Positions 27,725 through 37,559 of a stretch of 64,000 bases of DNA are shown here, piece by piece. A model generated the notes under the pieces. That model was not told the origin of the DNA and ran no database searches. It was given only the letters and a program-made list of their open reading frames with translations. The position numbers and the translations under genes were made by a program. Position 1 is the first letter of the stretch; each line of letters begins with the position of its first letter. The DNA comes from Hyphomicrobium denitrificans 1NES1 (GTDB lineage Bacteria > Pseudomonadota > Alphaproteobacteria > Rhizobiales > Hyphomicrobiaceae), in assembly GCF_000230975.2 (NCBI RefSeq), contig NC_021172.1:1798001-1862000 (forward strand), given 5' to 3'.

Positions 27725-29989
27725 TCAGGTCGGGTGCGCCACTTCCACGGATCGGCGCTCCGTCGCGCGCGCGATGCGCTGCTGCACGGGGGACGCCTCC
27801 GAAACACGGCGCTCAAAACGGACAATGTCGATGTCGGCAACCTCAAAACCGAGGAAGGTATCGACCGGATCTTCGATGACCGGCGCCTGCTTGCGAGGTT
27901 CGGTAACGACGATGCCGGTATCGAAACGACCTTCGATCGTCTCGAAAAGCTGGCGCGCTGCGTCGTGGCGTCCGGTTACGACGATATACTCATAGGCCTC
28001 GTCGAGCGCGTCGAGGACAAGGTTGAGCTGATCCGGATCGATGCATTCGGGTACATGCTCAAGGGGATTGCCGCTGGCAATCGCATGGGCGTCGGAACCG
28101 GGAATGCGCTGGATGATCTCACCGAAGTTCACATTACCTCTGAGCAGATCGTTCAGCCCGGCGCTCGGATTGAGGCCGATCGATGAGGCCAGGTCCTGGC
28201 CGTCGGGATTCCAGTCGACGAGAATGACCTGCTCGCCGCTTTGCGCGAGCGCCTTGACGAGGTCAAGGGCTTCTTTCGATGCGTCGACATTCTCATTCTC
28301 TCCGGTCAGGATCGTGCGGTGGCCACCACTCTGGGGCCGTCTCTGCATCAGGCGTAACACCAGTGCCCCGATGTCGGCCGCACTTGCCGCCGCCGTTTGC
28401 CGTTGCGGCTCGTGCAACGATACGGGCGACGATAACGGAGATGGGGTCTCATCATCGATAATCTCGCGCAGGAGCGGCTCAGGATAGTGCGGAAAGGCAG
28501 GCTTCTGTCGCAAACTGACGGGCTTCGTCTTCTGACGAGACATCGTCCCCTGCGAACCGCGCCGCGCGCCTTGGAACAATGCCTTCGTGACGACCCACGC
28601 CGTACCGAACATCAGCGATGCAATGGCGATCAGCGCCGACAGCGCACCCTTTCGCGGGAACACCGGAACACTTTCAGGCTGCGCATTGGAGATGATCTGC
28701 GCCGCGACCGGCTGCGCCCGCGCATCAAGCTTCTTGCGGTTCGATTCAAGCTGCGCCTGGATGTTGTCGAGTTCGGTACGTTTCGCTTTGGCGGTTGCCT
28801 CCAGCTGGCGGAGTTGCGCTTCTTCCGGTGCATTGGTTACGACTCTGGCTTTGATATCGGCAAGGCTCTGGGCGATACTGTCCTCGCGTCCTTTCGCAAC
28901 GGCTGCTTCTTTTTCGAGACTGTCGACGATCTTCGAGATTTCCTTGTCGATCTGAACTTTGAGCCCGGCGAGATCCGCATTGAGCTGGCGCATGCGCGGG
29001 TGCCCCGGAAGCAGGGTCGCGGAAAGCTCGGAAATCTGTCTCTCGATGCGCACGCGCTGCTGTACGAGATTCTGAATGAGCGGCGATTTCTGCACGTCCG
29101 CCAACTGATCGGCCGATCCGAGCGCAATCATCTCGCGTGCAGATTTCGCGCGCACCTCCGCTTCGCCGCGAGCCGCCTTGGCTTTGGTCAGTTCCGCGGT
29201 CAGCTCCGACATCTGCTGCTCGTTGAGGCCGGTATTCTGCGCGCCGCCGCGAAAGCCGTCGATCTTGCCGCGATAACGATCAACCTCCGTCTCGGCGGCG
29301 GCGACTTCCGTCGTCAGCTTCTGAACCTTCGCCTGCAACACTGCCTGCAGATCGTCGACCTCCGTGACGCCCTGCTCGGCGAGCGACGCGCGGTAATTCT
29401 CGGCAAGCGCGTTCGCTATTTTCGCGGCAAGCTCTGGATCGTTCGAGGTTACACGCACGCCGATAAACCGGCTTTCCTTCGCGGCATAAACCTCAAGGCG
29501 GCTGCGCAGCGCGTCGAGAACGCGATCGCGCGTCGTCTCGCCTTTGCGAGGGCCGCCAATGCCGACCAAGCGCAGAGCTGCATCGAGCTTGTCGACCGGT
29601 CCGAGGGCTCCGTTGAACTCCGGTCGTTCCGCAAGCTTCAGGTCTTTGGCGATCTTTTCGAGCAACTCCTGCGACTGCATCGCCCGGACGTGCGTGTTGA
29701 TCGCCTCCTTGTCCATGCGCGTCGTGATGAGATCGGGCCCGGTTGCGGCGTTACGGTCGGCGAACGTGCCGCCGGCGCCTTTCGCGACGATCGCCAATTC
29801 AGCTTCGCTCTGGTACCGGGGCGCGACCAGCGACAGTGCCGCATATGTCAGGCCTCCGAACACCAGGCTCAACGGAATGAGCCAGCGCGCACTCCGTTTC
29901 AGAGCGCCGAACACCGAAGCCATATCGATGTCGTCGGGCGAGGCATGGCCACGTGACTGCATCACTTTGCTCAAATCAAAGGGTTTCAA
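27725..29989 (-). CDS. Wzz/BY-kinase-like polysaccharide co-polymerase with degenerate ATP site
   Basis: A 754-residue protein. An N-terminal Wzz domain has membrane segment 1 (WLIPLSLVFGGLTYAALSLV, residues about 36-55). A long coiled-coil region occupies about 190-440, and membrane segment 2 (ALSALIAIASLMFGTAWVV) follows. The C-terminal cytoplasmic domain looks like a bacterial tyrosine kinase, but the Walker A position reads TGENENVDASKEA and lacks the GKS/T core. Walker A' reads VILVDWNPDGQD, and there is no tyrosine cluster. It likely controls chain length or export rather than acting as a kinase. The start is a TTG at 29989; an ATG at 29962 is an alternative. Divergent from the Wza-like gene. 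Confidence 0.8.
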   Translation of the reverse strand: MKPFDLSKVMQSRGHASPDDIDMASVFGALKRSARWLIPLSLVFGGLTYAALSLVAPRYQSEAELAIVAKGAGGTFADRNAATGPDLITTRMDKEAINTHVRAMQSQELLEKIAKDLKLAERPEFNGALGPVDKLDAALRLVGIGGPRKGETTRDRVLDALRSRLEVYAAKESRFIGVRVTSNDPELAAKIANALAENYRASLAEQGVTEVDDLQAVLQAKVQKLTTEVAAAETEVDRYRGKIDGFRGGAQNTGLNEQQMSELTAELTKAKAARGEAEVRAKSAREMIALGSADQLADVQKSPLIQNLVQQRVRIERQISELSATLLPGHPRMRQLNADLAGLKVQIDKEISKIVDSLEKEAAVAKGREDSIAQSLADIKARVVTNAPEEAQLRQLEATAKAKRTELDNIQAQLESNRKKLDARAQPVAAQIISNAQPESVPVFPRKGALSALIAIASLMFGTAWVVTKALFQGARRGSQGTMSRQKTKPVSLRQKPAFPHYPEPLLREIIDDETPSPLSSPVSLHEPQRQTAAASAADIGALVLRLMQRRPQSGGHRTILTGENENVDASKEALDLVKALAQSGEQVILVDWNPDGQDLASSIGLNPSAGLNDLLRGNVNFGEIIQRIPGSDAHAIASGNPLEHVPECIDPDQLNLVLDALDEAYEYIVVTGRHDAARQLFETIEGRFDTGIVVTEPRKQAPVIEDPVDTFLGFEVADIDIVRFERRVSEASPVQQRIARATERRSVEVAHPT

Positions 29990-30119
29990 ACAATAAAGTA
30001 ATCCCTTGGTGCGGTTAGCATCTCCTTAAGCGGATCAAAAAAATACGCCGTGTTAGATTTTGTTAACCTCGGCGCAACTAACGTCCCGACGTCAATTCGC
30101 ATGCGGGAATTTTACGCCG

Positions 30120-30794
30120 ATGTCGCTACGTCACCGTCTACTCGCCGCGACAGCTGCGTCGCTGACGCTTGGGGGCTGCGCTTCGGGATTTGGACCTCAG
30201 ATTCAAAGCGAGGCTGGCGGTGCCGTTGCCGACGGGTATCCCGTGCCCTTGACCACGGGATCGGCAGGTCCGCGCGGCTGGGGGCCTCCGACAGTCATTC
30301 CCGCGGTCATGTCGGAGACCGTCGCCGAGCACGATGGGCCATACCGGCTCGATTCCGGAGACCGGATCCGCGTGTTCGTCTATGGCCAGCCGAGCCTGTC
30401 CCGCCTCTATATCGTCGATCCCGACGGTAAGATCTCCGTGCCGCTCATCGGCACCATCTCGGCGCGCGGCAAGACGACCACACAACTTCAGAGTATCATT
30501 CGCTCACGCCTTGGCTCCGAATACGTCAAAGACCCCCAGGTTACGGTCGACATCCAGCAAAACCGGCCGTTCTTCATCCTCGGCGAAGTCCGAAACGCCG
30601 GGCAATACCCGTACGTCTCGGACATGACGGTCGAAACAGCCGTCGCCATCGGCGGCGGCTACACGGAGCGCGCCAGTGAGCGCAGCTTCCGCGTCACCCG
30701 CAAGGTCGATGGCGTCGTTCAAGAGATAGAGGCCCCCGGCGATCTTCTCCTGCGGCCCGGTGACACCGTTTACGTCTTCGAGAGGTATTTCTGA
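30120..30794 (+). CDS. Wza-type polysaccharide export outer-membrane lipoprotein
   Basis: A 224-residue protein of the short OMA/Wza class. The signal peptide ends in lipobox LGGC, and GPYRLDSGDRIRVFVYGQPS is the start of the Poly_export domain. IGTISARGKTT and FFILGEVRNAGQYPY are typical SLBB-region segments. It would form the outer-membrane export channel. The ATG at 30120 is chosen because it directly precedes the basic signal peptide (SLRHRLLAATAAS). The divergent Wzz-like gene lies 130 bases away. Confidence 0.87.
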   Translation: MSLRHRLLAATAASLTLGGCASGFGPQIQSEAGGAVADGYPVPLTTGSAGPRGWGPPTVIPAVMSETVAEHDGPYRLDSGDRIRVFVYGQPSLSRLYIVDPDGKISVPLIGTISARGKTTTQLQSIIRSRLGSEYVKDPQVTVDIQQNRPFFILGEVRNAGQYPYVSDMTVETAVAIGGGYTERASERSFRVTRKVDGVVQEIEAPGDLLLRPGDTVYVFERYF

Positions 30795-30834
30795 GAAGCA
30801 TCAGACCTTTCCCGGCATATCGGGCAGGTCCGGA

Positions 30835-31998
30835 ATGCGTATCCTCCACTGTCTTCGTGCACCCGTTGGGGGGCTTTTCCGACATGTCCTCGATCTGGCT
30901 GAAGAACAGGCCAATCGCGGGCATGACGTCGGCATTCTCGCCGACAGCAACGCCGAAGACAGGCTGACCTCGTCGAAGTTTGCGGCAATCGCGCCGAAGC
31001 TGACCCTCGGAGTCGCGCGCATCCCGATGCGCCGCCAGCCGGGGCTCGGCGACTTCGCTGCCGTTCGCGCCGTTCGCCGCCACGCCGCAAAGCTCGACCT
31101 CGACGTGTTGCATGGCCACGGCGCCAAGGGTGGCGCCTACGCCAGATTGGCGGCTCGCAGCCTCTCGATGCGAAGCCGATCCATAAAATCCTTCTACACT
31201 CCGCATGGCGGCAGCTTGAATTTGAAGCCCGGCTCGCTAGAGCAGCGCGTCTTAATGATGGTCGAGCGTGGTCTCGAGTCTGTGACGACGGGATTGATCT
31301 TCGAAAGCGCCCACGCGGCGCGCACCTATCGCGCCCGCATCCGTGCCGAGGGCGCCCCTCAACGCATCATTCCGAACGGCCTCAGGCCCTCCGATTTTAT
31401 CGCAGCGAACCCCGGCAGCGATGCAACCGATGTCTTGTTCGTCGGTGAATTGCGCGATCTCAAAGGCGTGGATGTCCTGCTCGAAGCCCTCGCGGAACTG
31501 AAAGAGCGCGCCGTCACTGCAACGATCGTCGGATCGGGACCGGATGAAATGAAATTCAAGGCTCTGTGCTCGTCGCTCGGCCTCGACGAACGCGTGCGCT
31601 TTAGGGGCGCTTTACCGATCCGGGACGCTTTCTCGCTCGGCCGCGTCATGGTTGTCCCATCGCGGGCCGAAAGCTTCCCCTACGTTGTGCTCGAGGCGGC
31701 CGCCGCCGGACTGCCGTTAATCGCAACCAACGTCGGTGGCATTCCGGAGATCACCGAAGGATCGGATACCGGCCTGGTCGAACCCGGAAATGCCAGGGCG
31801 TTGGCGGCGGCGCTGGTTGCGGCCCTCGACGGTCCCAATCTCGCAATCGCCCGCGCCGCCCGGCTCAAAGCCGCCGTCGCCCGGAAGTTCACCGTGGCTG
31901 CGATGACCGACGCCGTCCTGAATTTCTACGCCATGCCGTCCCCTCAGGCCGTCCGGGCCCCCTACGCCGCGGCAGCATTGCGAGATCATCGCGGTTAA
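30835..31998 (+). CDS. Glycosyltransferase family 4 protein
   Basis: A 387-residue GT-B fold enzyme. N-terminal MRILHCLRAPVGGLFRHVLD is the acceptor domain start, and the C-terminal donor domain contains VPSRAESFPYVVLEAAAAG, the E-x7-E motif of retaining GT4 enzymes. It transfers a nucleotide-activated sugar onto the growing lipid-linked repeat. The ATG at 30835 is preferred; an earlier start at 30760 would overlap the Wza-like gene. Confidence 0.85.
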   Translation: MRILHCLRAPVGGLFRHVLDLAEEQANRGHDVGILADSNAEDRLTSSKFAAIAPKLTLGVARIPMRRQPGLGDFAAVRAVRRHAAKLDLDVLHGHGAKGGAYARLAARSLSMRSRSIKSFYTPHGGSLNLKPGSLEQRVLMMVERGLESVTTGLIFESAHAARTYRARIRAEGAPQRIIPNGLRPSDFIAANPGSDATDVLFVGELRDLKGVDVLLEALAELKERAVTATIVGSGPDEMKFKALCSSLGLDERVRFRGALPIRDAFSLGRVMVVPSRAESFPYVVLEAAAAGLPLIATNVGGIPEITEGSDTGLVEPGNARALAAALVAALDGPNLAIARAARLKAAVARKFTVAAMTDAVLNFYAMPSPQAVRAPYAAAALRDHRG

Positions 31999-32071
31999 CG
32001 GAGCTTAACCCGAATGGCATGAAGCCTGCTTGTTAGGCGTTCACGTTATCCAAACGGGACGCCCAGCAGAC

Positions 32072-33598
32072 ATGTCATTGACCCTCCAATTCAAGAATTC
32101 GCCGGCAGATCACATCGCAAATGTCGGGGTCGTCGCGCGCCCGCTGGCCTTCATGCGCGGCAAGCTGGCTGACAGAGCGGACCACCAGCGCACCCTGTCC
32201 CCTGTCATCGTCAGTGGCAGCGTCCGCTTCACCGAATTTCTGATTGTGACGCTCCTCGGGCTCACCATTGCGCATTTCTACGTCGCCGAGTCGAGCGTTC
32301 TCGGGAACCCGGCCTACCTTTTCGCGACTGCCGTCGTCGGCACCACGACGGTCGTCGTGTTCGGCCTGCTCGACCTCTACAGCCTCCGCGCGCTTTCGGC
32401 TCACATCAAGAATCTGCCGGCCGTGATGCTGGGCTGGACGACGGCGTTCGCGGCTCTGATCGCCGCGATATTCTTTTTGAAAATCGGCCCGGACATTTCC
32501 CGTGTCTGGCTCGCTACCTGGTTTGCTTCCGGTGCGGCTCTCGTGATGACCGGCAGGCTTGTTGCGGGATGGTACATCCGCAAAGCCGCAAGTTCGGGCC
32601 GTCTCTATCAGCGCGTCGCGATTTACGGCGCCGGTCCGCTCACCGAAAACCTTCTCAAAGAGCTCGAAGCCGACACCAATTCGATCGTGCGTATTGCCGG
32701 CATCTTCGACGACCGCAACGACGCGCGTGCTCCCCGTCAGATCGCGGGCTACCCCCGCATCGGCGGACTTAACGACCTCATCGCCATGAGCCGCACGAAG
32801 CAGCTCGATCTCGTCGTCGTGTCGTTGCCGCTCGCAGCCGAGAATCGCCTCTCGAGCGTTGCCGGCCGCCTGTCGGTTCTGCCTGCGGATGTGAAGATGC
32901 CTGCGCGCGCAACCGATCTGCGTTTTTCGCCACGGACGTACTCGCACGTTGGATCCGTTGCCATGATCGATCTTTTCGACAAGCCCATCGCCGATTGGGA
33001 CTACGTCTCAAAATGGCTGTTCGATAAAATCATCGGCTCACTCGCACTGATCGCGCTTGCGCCGCTGATGCTGCTCGTTGCACTGGCAGTGAAGCTCGAT
33101 AGCCGCGGCCCGGTATTTTTTCGCCAGAAGCGCTACGGCTTCAACAACGAGCTGATCGAGGTCTTCAAGTTCCGCTCGATGTACGTTGATAGGTGCGACG
33201 CGACGGCATCGAAGCTCGTGACGAAGAACGATCCGCGCGTCACCCGCGTCGGCCAGTTCATTCGCAAGACGAGCCTCGATGAGCTGCCGCAGTTGATCAA
33301 TGTCGTGAAAGGCAACCTGTCGCTCGTAGGTCCGCGACCGCACGCGGTGCAGGCAAAGGCCGCCGGCCATCTCTACGATGAGGTCGTGGACGGATATTTC
33401 GCACGCCACAAGGTCAAGCCTGGAATCACAGGGTGGGCGCAGATCAACGGTTGGCGCGGAGAGACCGATACGGAAGAGCAGATCACGAAGCGCATCGAAC
33501 ATGATCTCTATTACATCGAAAACTGGAGCGTGTTTCTCGATCTCTACATCCTGCTCAAGACGCCGTTCGCCCTGCTCAATACGGAGCGCGCATACTGA
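32072..33598 (+). CDS. Undecaprenyl-phosphate glycosylphosphotransferase (WcaJ/HfsE type)
   Basis: A 508-residue polytopic protein that begins repeat-unit synthesis by moving a sugar-1-phosphate to undecaprenyl phosphate. It has four N-terminal membrane segments, a CoA-binding-like Rossmann segment ([18 protein letters not shown]), then the membrane-associated catalytic domain: [20 protein letters not shown], the Asp-Glu dyad in [20 protein letters not shown], and GPRPHAV. The ATG at 32072 is chosen; 32030 is an alternative start. Confidence 0.88.
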   Translation: MSLTLQFKNSPADHIANVGVVARPLAFMRGKLADRADHQRTLSPVIVSGSVRFTEFLIVTLLGLTIAHFYVAESSVLGNPAYLFATAVVGTTTVVVFGLLDLYSLRALSAHIKNLPAVMLGWTTAFAALIAAIFFLKIGPDISRVWLATWFASGAALVMTGRLVAGWYIRKAASSGRLYQRVAIYGAGPLTENLLKELEADTNSIVRIAGIFDDRNDARAPRQIAGYPRIGGLNDLIAMSRTKQLDLVVVSLPLAAENRLSSVAGRLSVLPADVKMPARATDLRFSPRTYSHVGSVAMIDLFDKPIADWDYVSKWLFDKIIGSLALIALAPLMLLVALAVKLDSRGPVFFRQKRYGFNNELIEVFKFRSMYVDRCDATASKLVTKNDPRVTRVGQFIRKTSLDELPQLINVVKGNLSLVGPRPHAVQAKAAGHLYDEVVDGYFARHKVKPGITGWAQINGWRGETDTEEQITKRIEHDLYYIENWSVFLDLYILLKTPFALLNTERAY

Positions 33599-33654
33599 GG
33601 TTTCGCGCTCTCCAATCCCCGTCGTTTGTCTCAGACATAGAAAAGACCTCGGAA

Positions 33655-35094
33655 ATGTCTTCGCCGGCCACAGCTTCGGCATCGACCCTTGCCCGTTTCG
33701 ACTTGAGAAGCGGCATTCGCAAAAGCGCAGCACATCGGATCGCGTTGGTGCTCGTGTGGCTGACGATCGCAGCGAGCTCGATCGTTTTCACCGAACCTGC
33801 CCCAGTCGATGCGCTTACGATCGGATTAATGATCCTGCTTCCCGTCGTCGGCTTGGTCGAAGCCAAGCCGATGCTCTGGGCGGGCTTCGCCGTCGTCCTG
33901 ACGATGACCGCATGCGGCGAGATCAGCGCGGCGTTGGCGCGTGAGACCGGCATAGCCGTGTCGCACATGACGGTTTCGCTCTACCTCGTTGCGGCATGGT
34001 TCCTGTTCGCGGCCTTCATCGCCAAGGAACCCGAAAGACATACGCGGCTCGTTCTTAACGCGTATCTTCTGACCGGAATTCTCGCGGCGATCTGCGGCAT
34101 CGCCGGGTATCTCGATCTCTTTCCCGGCGCTTTCGATCTATTCACCCGCTACGGGCGTGCCTCGGGGCCGTTCAAGGACCCAAACGTTTTCGGACCGTTT
34201 CTGGTCGCGCCTCTGCTCACAGCCTTGCATCTGTGGCTCATTCGGCCGCCGCGACGCGGCCTGTTGCCGTTGCTGGCCGCAGCCATACTCGCCGTCGGCA
34301 TCCTGTTCAGCTTCTCGCGCGGCGCCTGGGCTGCAGCGGCGATCGGCTTTGCGATCTATGGATACGTCTACGCAATCACTGCGGACACCAACCGCCAGCG
34401 CGCCAAGCTGGTTGCGCTCGTGCTGTTCGGCATCGCCGCCTTGGGGCTGATCCTGACTGCAGCGTTACAATCAGAAGCGATTTCCGATCTCCTCGAACAG
34501 CGCGCCGCACTCACTCAATCCTACGACGAAGGCCCGGATGGCCGCTTCGGCGGGCAGATGAAGGCCGTCGGACTGATCCTCGAAAATCCACTCGGAATCG
34601 GATCGGCGATTTTCACCCGCTTCTATCATCATGAGGAAGTTCACAACGTCTACCTCAGCATGTTTTTGAATGCTGGCTGGATCGGTGGACTGCTCTACCT
34701 GATGACATGCACCGGAACTCTGGTTTTCGGATTCAGGCACGTTTTCAAGAAATCGGCGACGTCGCCGCTGTTTCTGATCGCATTCGCAGCGCTCGCCGGA
34801 AACATCTGCGAAGGCGTGCTGATCGACAGCGACCACTGGCGCCACTTCTACCTGCTGCTCGCGCTCGTCTGGGGCATGATGGCGGCCAGCCCACGCCAAG
34901 CGAGGCCGGCACGGATACTAGGCGATCGCCGCCCGATCCTGCTGCAAAGGCCCCTGCTCATCCCGCCGTCGCGCCGCCTTGCGCGCATTGTTGCGCCGAT
35001 GCGAAGATCGATCGGGCTCGAACCCGTTAGCAAATCGACGGGAAAAATTCCCGGATGGCGCCGGGATCGCGGCCGGATTATTGCACCAGCATGA
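33655..35094 (+). CDS. O-antigen ligase/polymerase family membrane protein
   Basis: A 479-residue protein with ten or more hydrophobic segments and a Wzy_C/ligase signature: GPFKDPNVFGPFLVAPLL, then LFSFSRGAWAAAAIG, and a large periplasmic loop with HHEEVHNVYLSMFLNAGWIGG. In this locus it most likely polymerises the repeat unit (Wzy role), comparable to HfsC/HfsI of the holdfast pathway. The basic C-terminal tail (RRPILLQRPLLIPPSRRLAR) is cytoplasmic. Confidence 0.82.
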   Translation: MSSPATASASTLARFDLRSGIRKSAAHRIALVLVWLTIAASSIVFTEPAPVDALTIGLMILLPVVGLVEAKPMLWAGFAVVLTMTACGEISAALARETGIAVSHMTVSLYLVAAWFLFAAFIAKEPERHTRLVLNAYLLTGILAAICGIAGYLDLFPGAFDLFTRYGRASGPFKDPNVFGPFLVAPLLTALHLWLIRPPRRGLLPLLAAAILAVGILFSFSRGAWAAAAIGFAIYGYVYAITADTNRQRAKLVALVLFGIAALGLILTAALQSEAISDLLEQRAALTQSYDEGPDGRFGGQMKAVGLILENPLGIGSAIFTRFYHHEEVHNVYLSMFLNAGWIGGLLYLMTCTGTLVFGFRHVFKKSATSPLFLIAFAALAGNICEGVLIDSDHWRHFYLLLALVWGMMAASPRQARPARILGDRRPILLQRPLLIPPSRRLARIVAPMRRSIGLEPVSKSTGKIPGWRRDRGRIIAPA

Positions 35095-35156
35095 ATGCTG
35101 ATCCGGCAAGACATCCCAGGCACTGACCGACAGAAGATTCGAGGCGCCGCACGCTC

Positions 35157-35354
35157 CTAGCGTACGGATGCATGAGGTGGCGGCTGATCTTCGCCGCCGT
35201 CCGCTTTCTCAGGGTACGGCAATCCGGTCAGCGGATGAACGATGAGAGAGGGTCGAGCCCGGCCATGCCGCAGAACTGTTGCGTGATGATCGACAAGTTC
35301 CGCGAACCGGATGCGCAGCAGGTTCGACACGTAGGATCGGAAATGCGGCGTCAT
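35157..35354 (-). CDS. Possible small protein, unknown
   Basis: A 65-codon minus-strand frame in the gap between the ligase gene and the sensor kinase. It has GAGGAG 11 bases before the ATG at 35354 and a plausible composition (HFRSYVSNLLRIRFAELVDH near the N-terminus). No family is recognised, and the spacing is slightly long. It may be spurious. The rest of the 402-base gap (35095-35496) shows nothing beyond an AT-rich stretch just before the kinase start. Confidence 0.3.
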   Translation of the reverse strand: MTPHFRSYVSNLLRIRFAELVDHHATVLRHGRARPSLIVHPLTGLPYPEKADGGEDQPPPHASVR

Positions 35355-35496
35355 AGGTTGAAACGCTCCTCGCTCTCGATGACACCGATGCACATTTTTT
35401 GCCATTTCCAAGAACAACCGGCCGCGAGCCTTGACGCACCTCCAACGCTGCGCCAAAAAGTTACAATATTACACTATGTGGCGGAGCGCTGACCTG

Positions 35497-36858
35497 ATGC
35501 CCTTGAGACGCCGCCTTCTTGTTCTCGTTGCACTCGTCCTGGGAGCTTGCCTTCTCGTCGGCGGAGCGCTGACGTATTGGGCCGGTCTGCGCAAGATCGA
35601 GCTCGAAATGTCGTCTGCAATTGCGGTCGGCAACAGCACGGTCACCGACGCGTTGGCATCAATCGAGACGAGCGGCGATCCCGCGACACAGCTCCGTCGC
35701 ATCGTCGGAGCTTTCGATGGCGACCGCCACATCGTCGCCCGTCTCATCGGAACTGATGGCACGGTGAAGGACGTGTCGCGTCTGCCGCTGCCCGTCGATC
35801 CACCACCCGCCTGGCTCTACCGGCTGCTCGAGGGAAAAATCCACACCCAAAGCTTCGAACTGCCGCCAAGCTTCCAGCATCTCGGCAGTATCACGCTCGA
35901 AGCCGATCCCCACAACGAGGTCGGCGAGGTGTGGGAAGATTTGAAGCTCAAATTTCTTATTATTGCGAGCTTCTGCGGCGTCGTGCTGGCGTTGATTTAC
36001 GCGAGTCTCGGGCGCGCACTTAAACCGCTCGAAGACCTGTCGGCAGCTTTGAATCGTGTCGGTGAGGGCGATTACTCCGCACACGTTGCCGAGGAAGGTC
36101 CTGAAGATCTTAATCTGATCTATCGCGCGTTCAATCGCATGGCGGGCCAACTGCGGACTGCGGAGGAGCAGAACCAGCGCCTCAACGAGCAGCTTTCGAC
36201 CGTCCAGGAGGAAGAGCGCTCCGAGATTGCGCGCGACCTTCACGACGAGATCGGACCCTTCCTTTTTGCCGTCGACGTCGATGCACAGTCGATTCCGCTT
36301 CTTCTGTCTCGCAACGCCACCGGCGACGTTGCAAGTCGGGCCAGTGCGATCCGTCAATCGGTCCAGCACATGCAGCTGCATCTGCGCGGCATTCTCAGCC
36401 GGCTTCGCCCGGCGATGCTGATCGACCAGGGTCTGACGCATGCCATCGAGCATCTCGTGGCGTTCTGGCGCACACGCCGTCCTGCCATTGCCTTCCGCAC
36501 GGATATCGACGACGCGCGCTTTCCGGCGCACATCGAAGAAGCGGCGTTCCGCATCCTCCAGGAAGGTACGAGCAATGCCGTTCGCCATGGCAAACCGTCG
36601 AAGATCGGCCTGACGGCGAAGCGAATACCGGGGGACGCGCTGCGCATCGTCGTGTCCGACGACGGCACGGGCATCGCCGCGACCGCCAAGCGCGGTTTCG
36701 GTCTCGTGGGAATGCGCGAACGCGTGGAGGCTCTCGACGGCACGCTAGAGGTCACAGCCTCGAAGGAAGAAAAGGGCGTCATGCTGATCGCCGAAATCCC
36801 GCTTCCCCCCGAGCGTCGCGAAACAGAAGAAAACACGAAAACTACGAGTGCAGCATGA
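35497..36858 (+). CDS. NarX-type sensor histidine kinase
   Basis: About 453 residues. Membrane segment 1 (LLVLVALVLGACLLVGGAL) is followed by a periplasmic sensor of about 130 residues, then membrane segment 2 (FLIIASFCGVVLALIYASLG) and a HAMP linker. HisKA_3 has its phospho-acceptor in EIARDLHDEIGPFLF, and the ATPase domain has VSDDGTGIA and GFGLVGMRERVEALDG. The ATG at 35497 has GGAG upstream; 35476 is an alternative. It overlaps its response regulator by 4 bases. The position directly after the polysaccharide genes suggests, but does not prove, that it regulates them. Confidence 0.85.
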   Translation: MPLRRRLLVLVALVLGACLLVGGALTYWAGLRKIELEMSSAIAVGNSTVTDALASIETSGDPATQLRRIVGAFDGDRHIVARLIGTDGTVKDVSRLPLPVDPPPAWLYRLLEGKIHTQSFELPPSFQHLGSITLEADPHNEVGEVWEDLKLKFLIIASFCGVVLALIYASLGRALKPLEDLSAALNRVGEGDYSAHVAEEGPEDLNLIYRAFNRMAGQLRTAEEQNQRLNEQLSTVQEEERSEIARDLHDEIGPFLFAVDVDAQSIPLLLSRNATGDVASRASAIRQSVQHMQLHLRGILSRLRPAMLIDQGLTHAIEHLVAFWRTRRPAIAFRTDIDDARFPAHIEEAAFRILQEGTSNAVRHGKPSKIGLTAKRIPGDALRIVVSDDGTGIAATAKRGFGLVGMRERVEALDGTLEVTASKEEKGVMLIAEIPLPPERRETEENTKTTSAA

Positions 36859-37472
36859 AAATACTCATTGTCGACGATCACGGCGTCGTGCGCGAAGGCC
36901 TGCAAAGGCTTTTCGTAGCGCACTTCGATGCACAGGTTTTTGAAGCTGCGAATATCGAAGAAGGGCTTGCCATCTATTCGCGCGAACGTCCCGATGTTGT
37001 CGTCCTCGACTTGAACCTCGAAGGAGCGGGCGGGCTCGAGCTACTGCGGCGCGTGCAATCGGTTGACGGTGCGGCGCGCGTCATCGTCTTCAGCATGCAC
37101 CATGAGCCGATCTATGCGGTTCGCGCGCTCCGTGGCGGCGCCCGTGGCTACGTCAGCAAGGGCGCCCCCGTCGAAGAGCTTATCGCCGCGATAAGGAAGG
37201 TCCGTGACGGCGAACAGTACATCGATCGCGACCTCGCATCTCGGATTGCCGTCAGCCAGATATCGACCGACGATCCGCTGCAGTCGCTGTCGATCCGAGA
37301 TGTCGAAATTCTGCGGATGCTCGGTCAGGGCAAGAGCATGACGGCAATCTCGGAAAATCTCGGCATTGCCTACAAGACGGTTGCGAACATCTGCACCCAG
37401 ATGAAAGTGAAGCTCGGCGTCGATCGCACCGCCGACCTCATCCGCCTCGCCATCGAAACGCTAAAAACCTAA
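36855..37472 (+). CDS. NarL/FixJ-family response regulator
   Basis: A 205-residue protein. The receiver domain starts MKILIVDDHGVVREGLQRL, and the phospho-acceptor Asp is in VVVLDLNLEG. The C-terminal LuxR-type HTH contains LSIRDVEILRMLGQGKSM and ISENLGIAYKTVANI. Coupled to the kinase through an ATGA overlap. Confidence 0.9.
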   Translation: MKILIVDDHGVVREGLQRLFVAHFDAQVFEAANIEEGLAIYSRERPDVVVLDLNLEGAGGLELLRRVQSVDGAARVIVFSMHHEPIYAVRALRGGARGYVSKGAPVEELIAAIRKVRDGEQYIDRDLASRIAVSQISTDDPLQSLSIRDVEILRMLGQGKSMTAISENLGIAYKTVANICTQMKVKLGVDRTADLIRLAIETLKT

Positions 37473-37490
37473 CGTTCAAAAAGAAACGAA

Positions 37491-37539
37491 CCGGCGCCCA
37501 CTTCCCCTTTTTTTAGGCTGAAACAGGAGGGGGCGCCGG
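37491..37539 (-). terminator. Terminator between convergent genes
   Basis: CCGGCGCCC and GGGCGCCGG form a perfect 9-base-pair stem with a long, partly pairing interior. On the minus strand the stem is followed by a T-rich run, so it best terminates the SRPBCC gene. On the plus strand the trailing sequence is A-rich, so it is weaker for the response regulator. Confidence 0.6.
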
Positions 37540-37559
37540 AAAAAATTCAAAGTTAAAGA

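Noticed and set aside
28487..29956. A 489-codon plus-strand frame opposite the Wzz-like gene
   Set aside because: It is antisense to a gene with clear domains; long shadow frames are common in high-GC DNA, and its product is Arg-rich with no motif.
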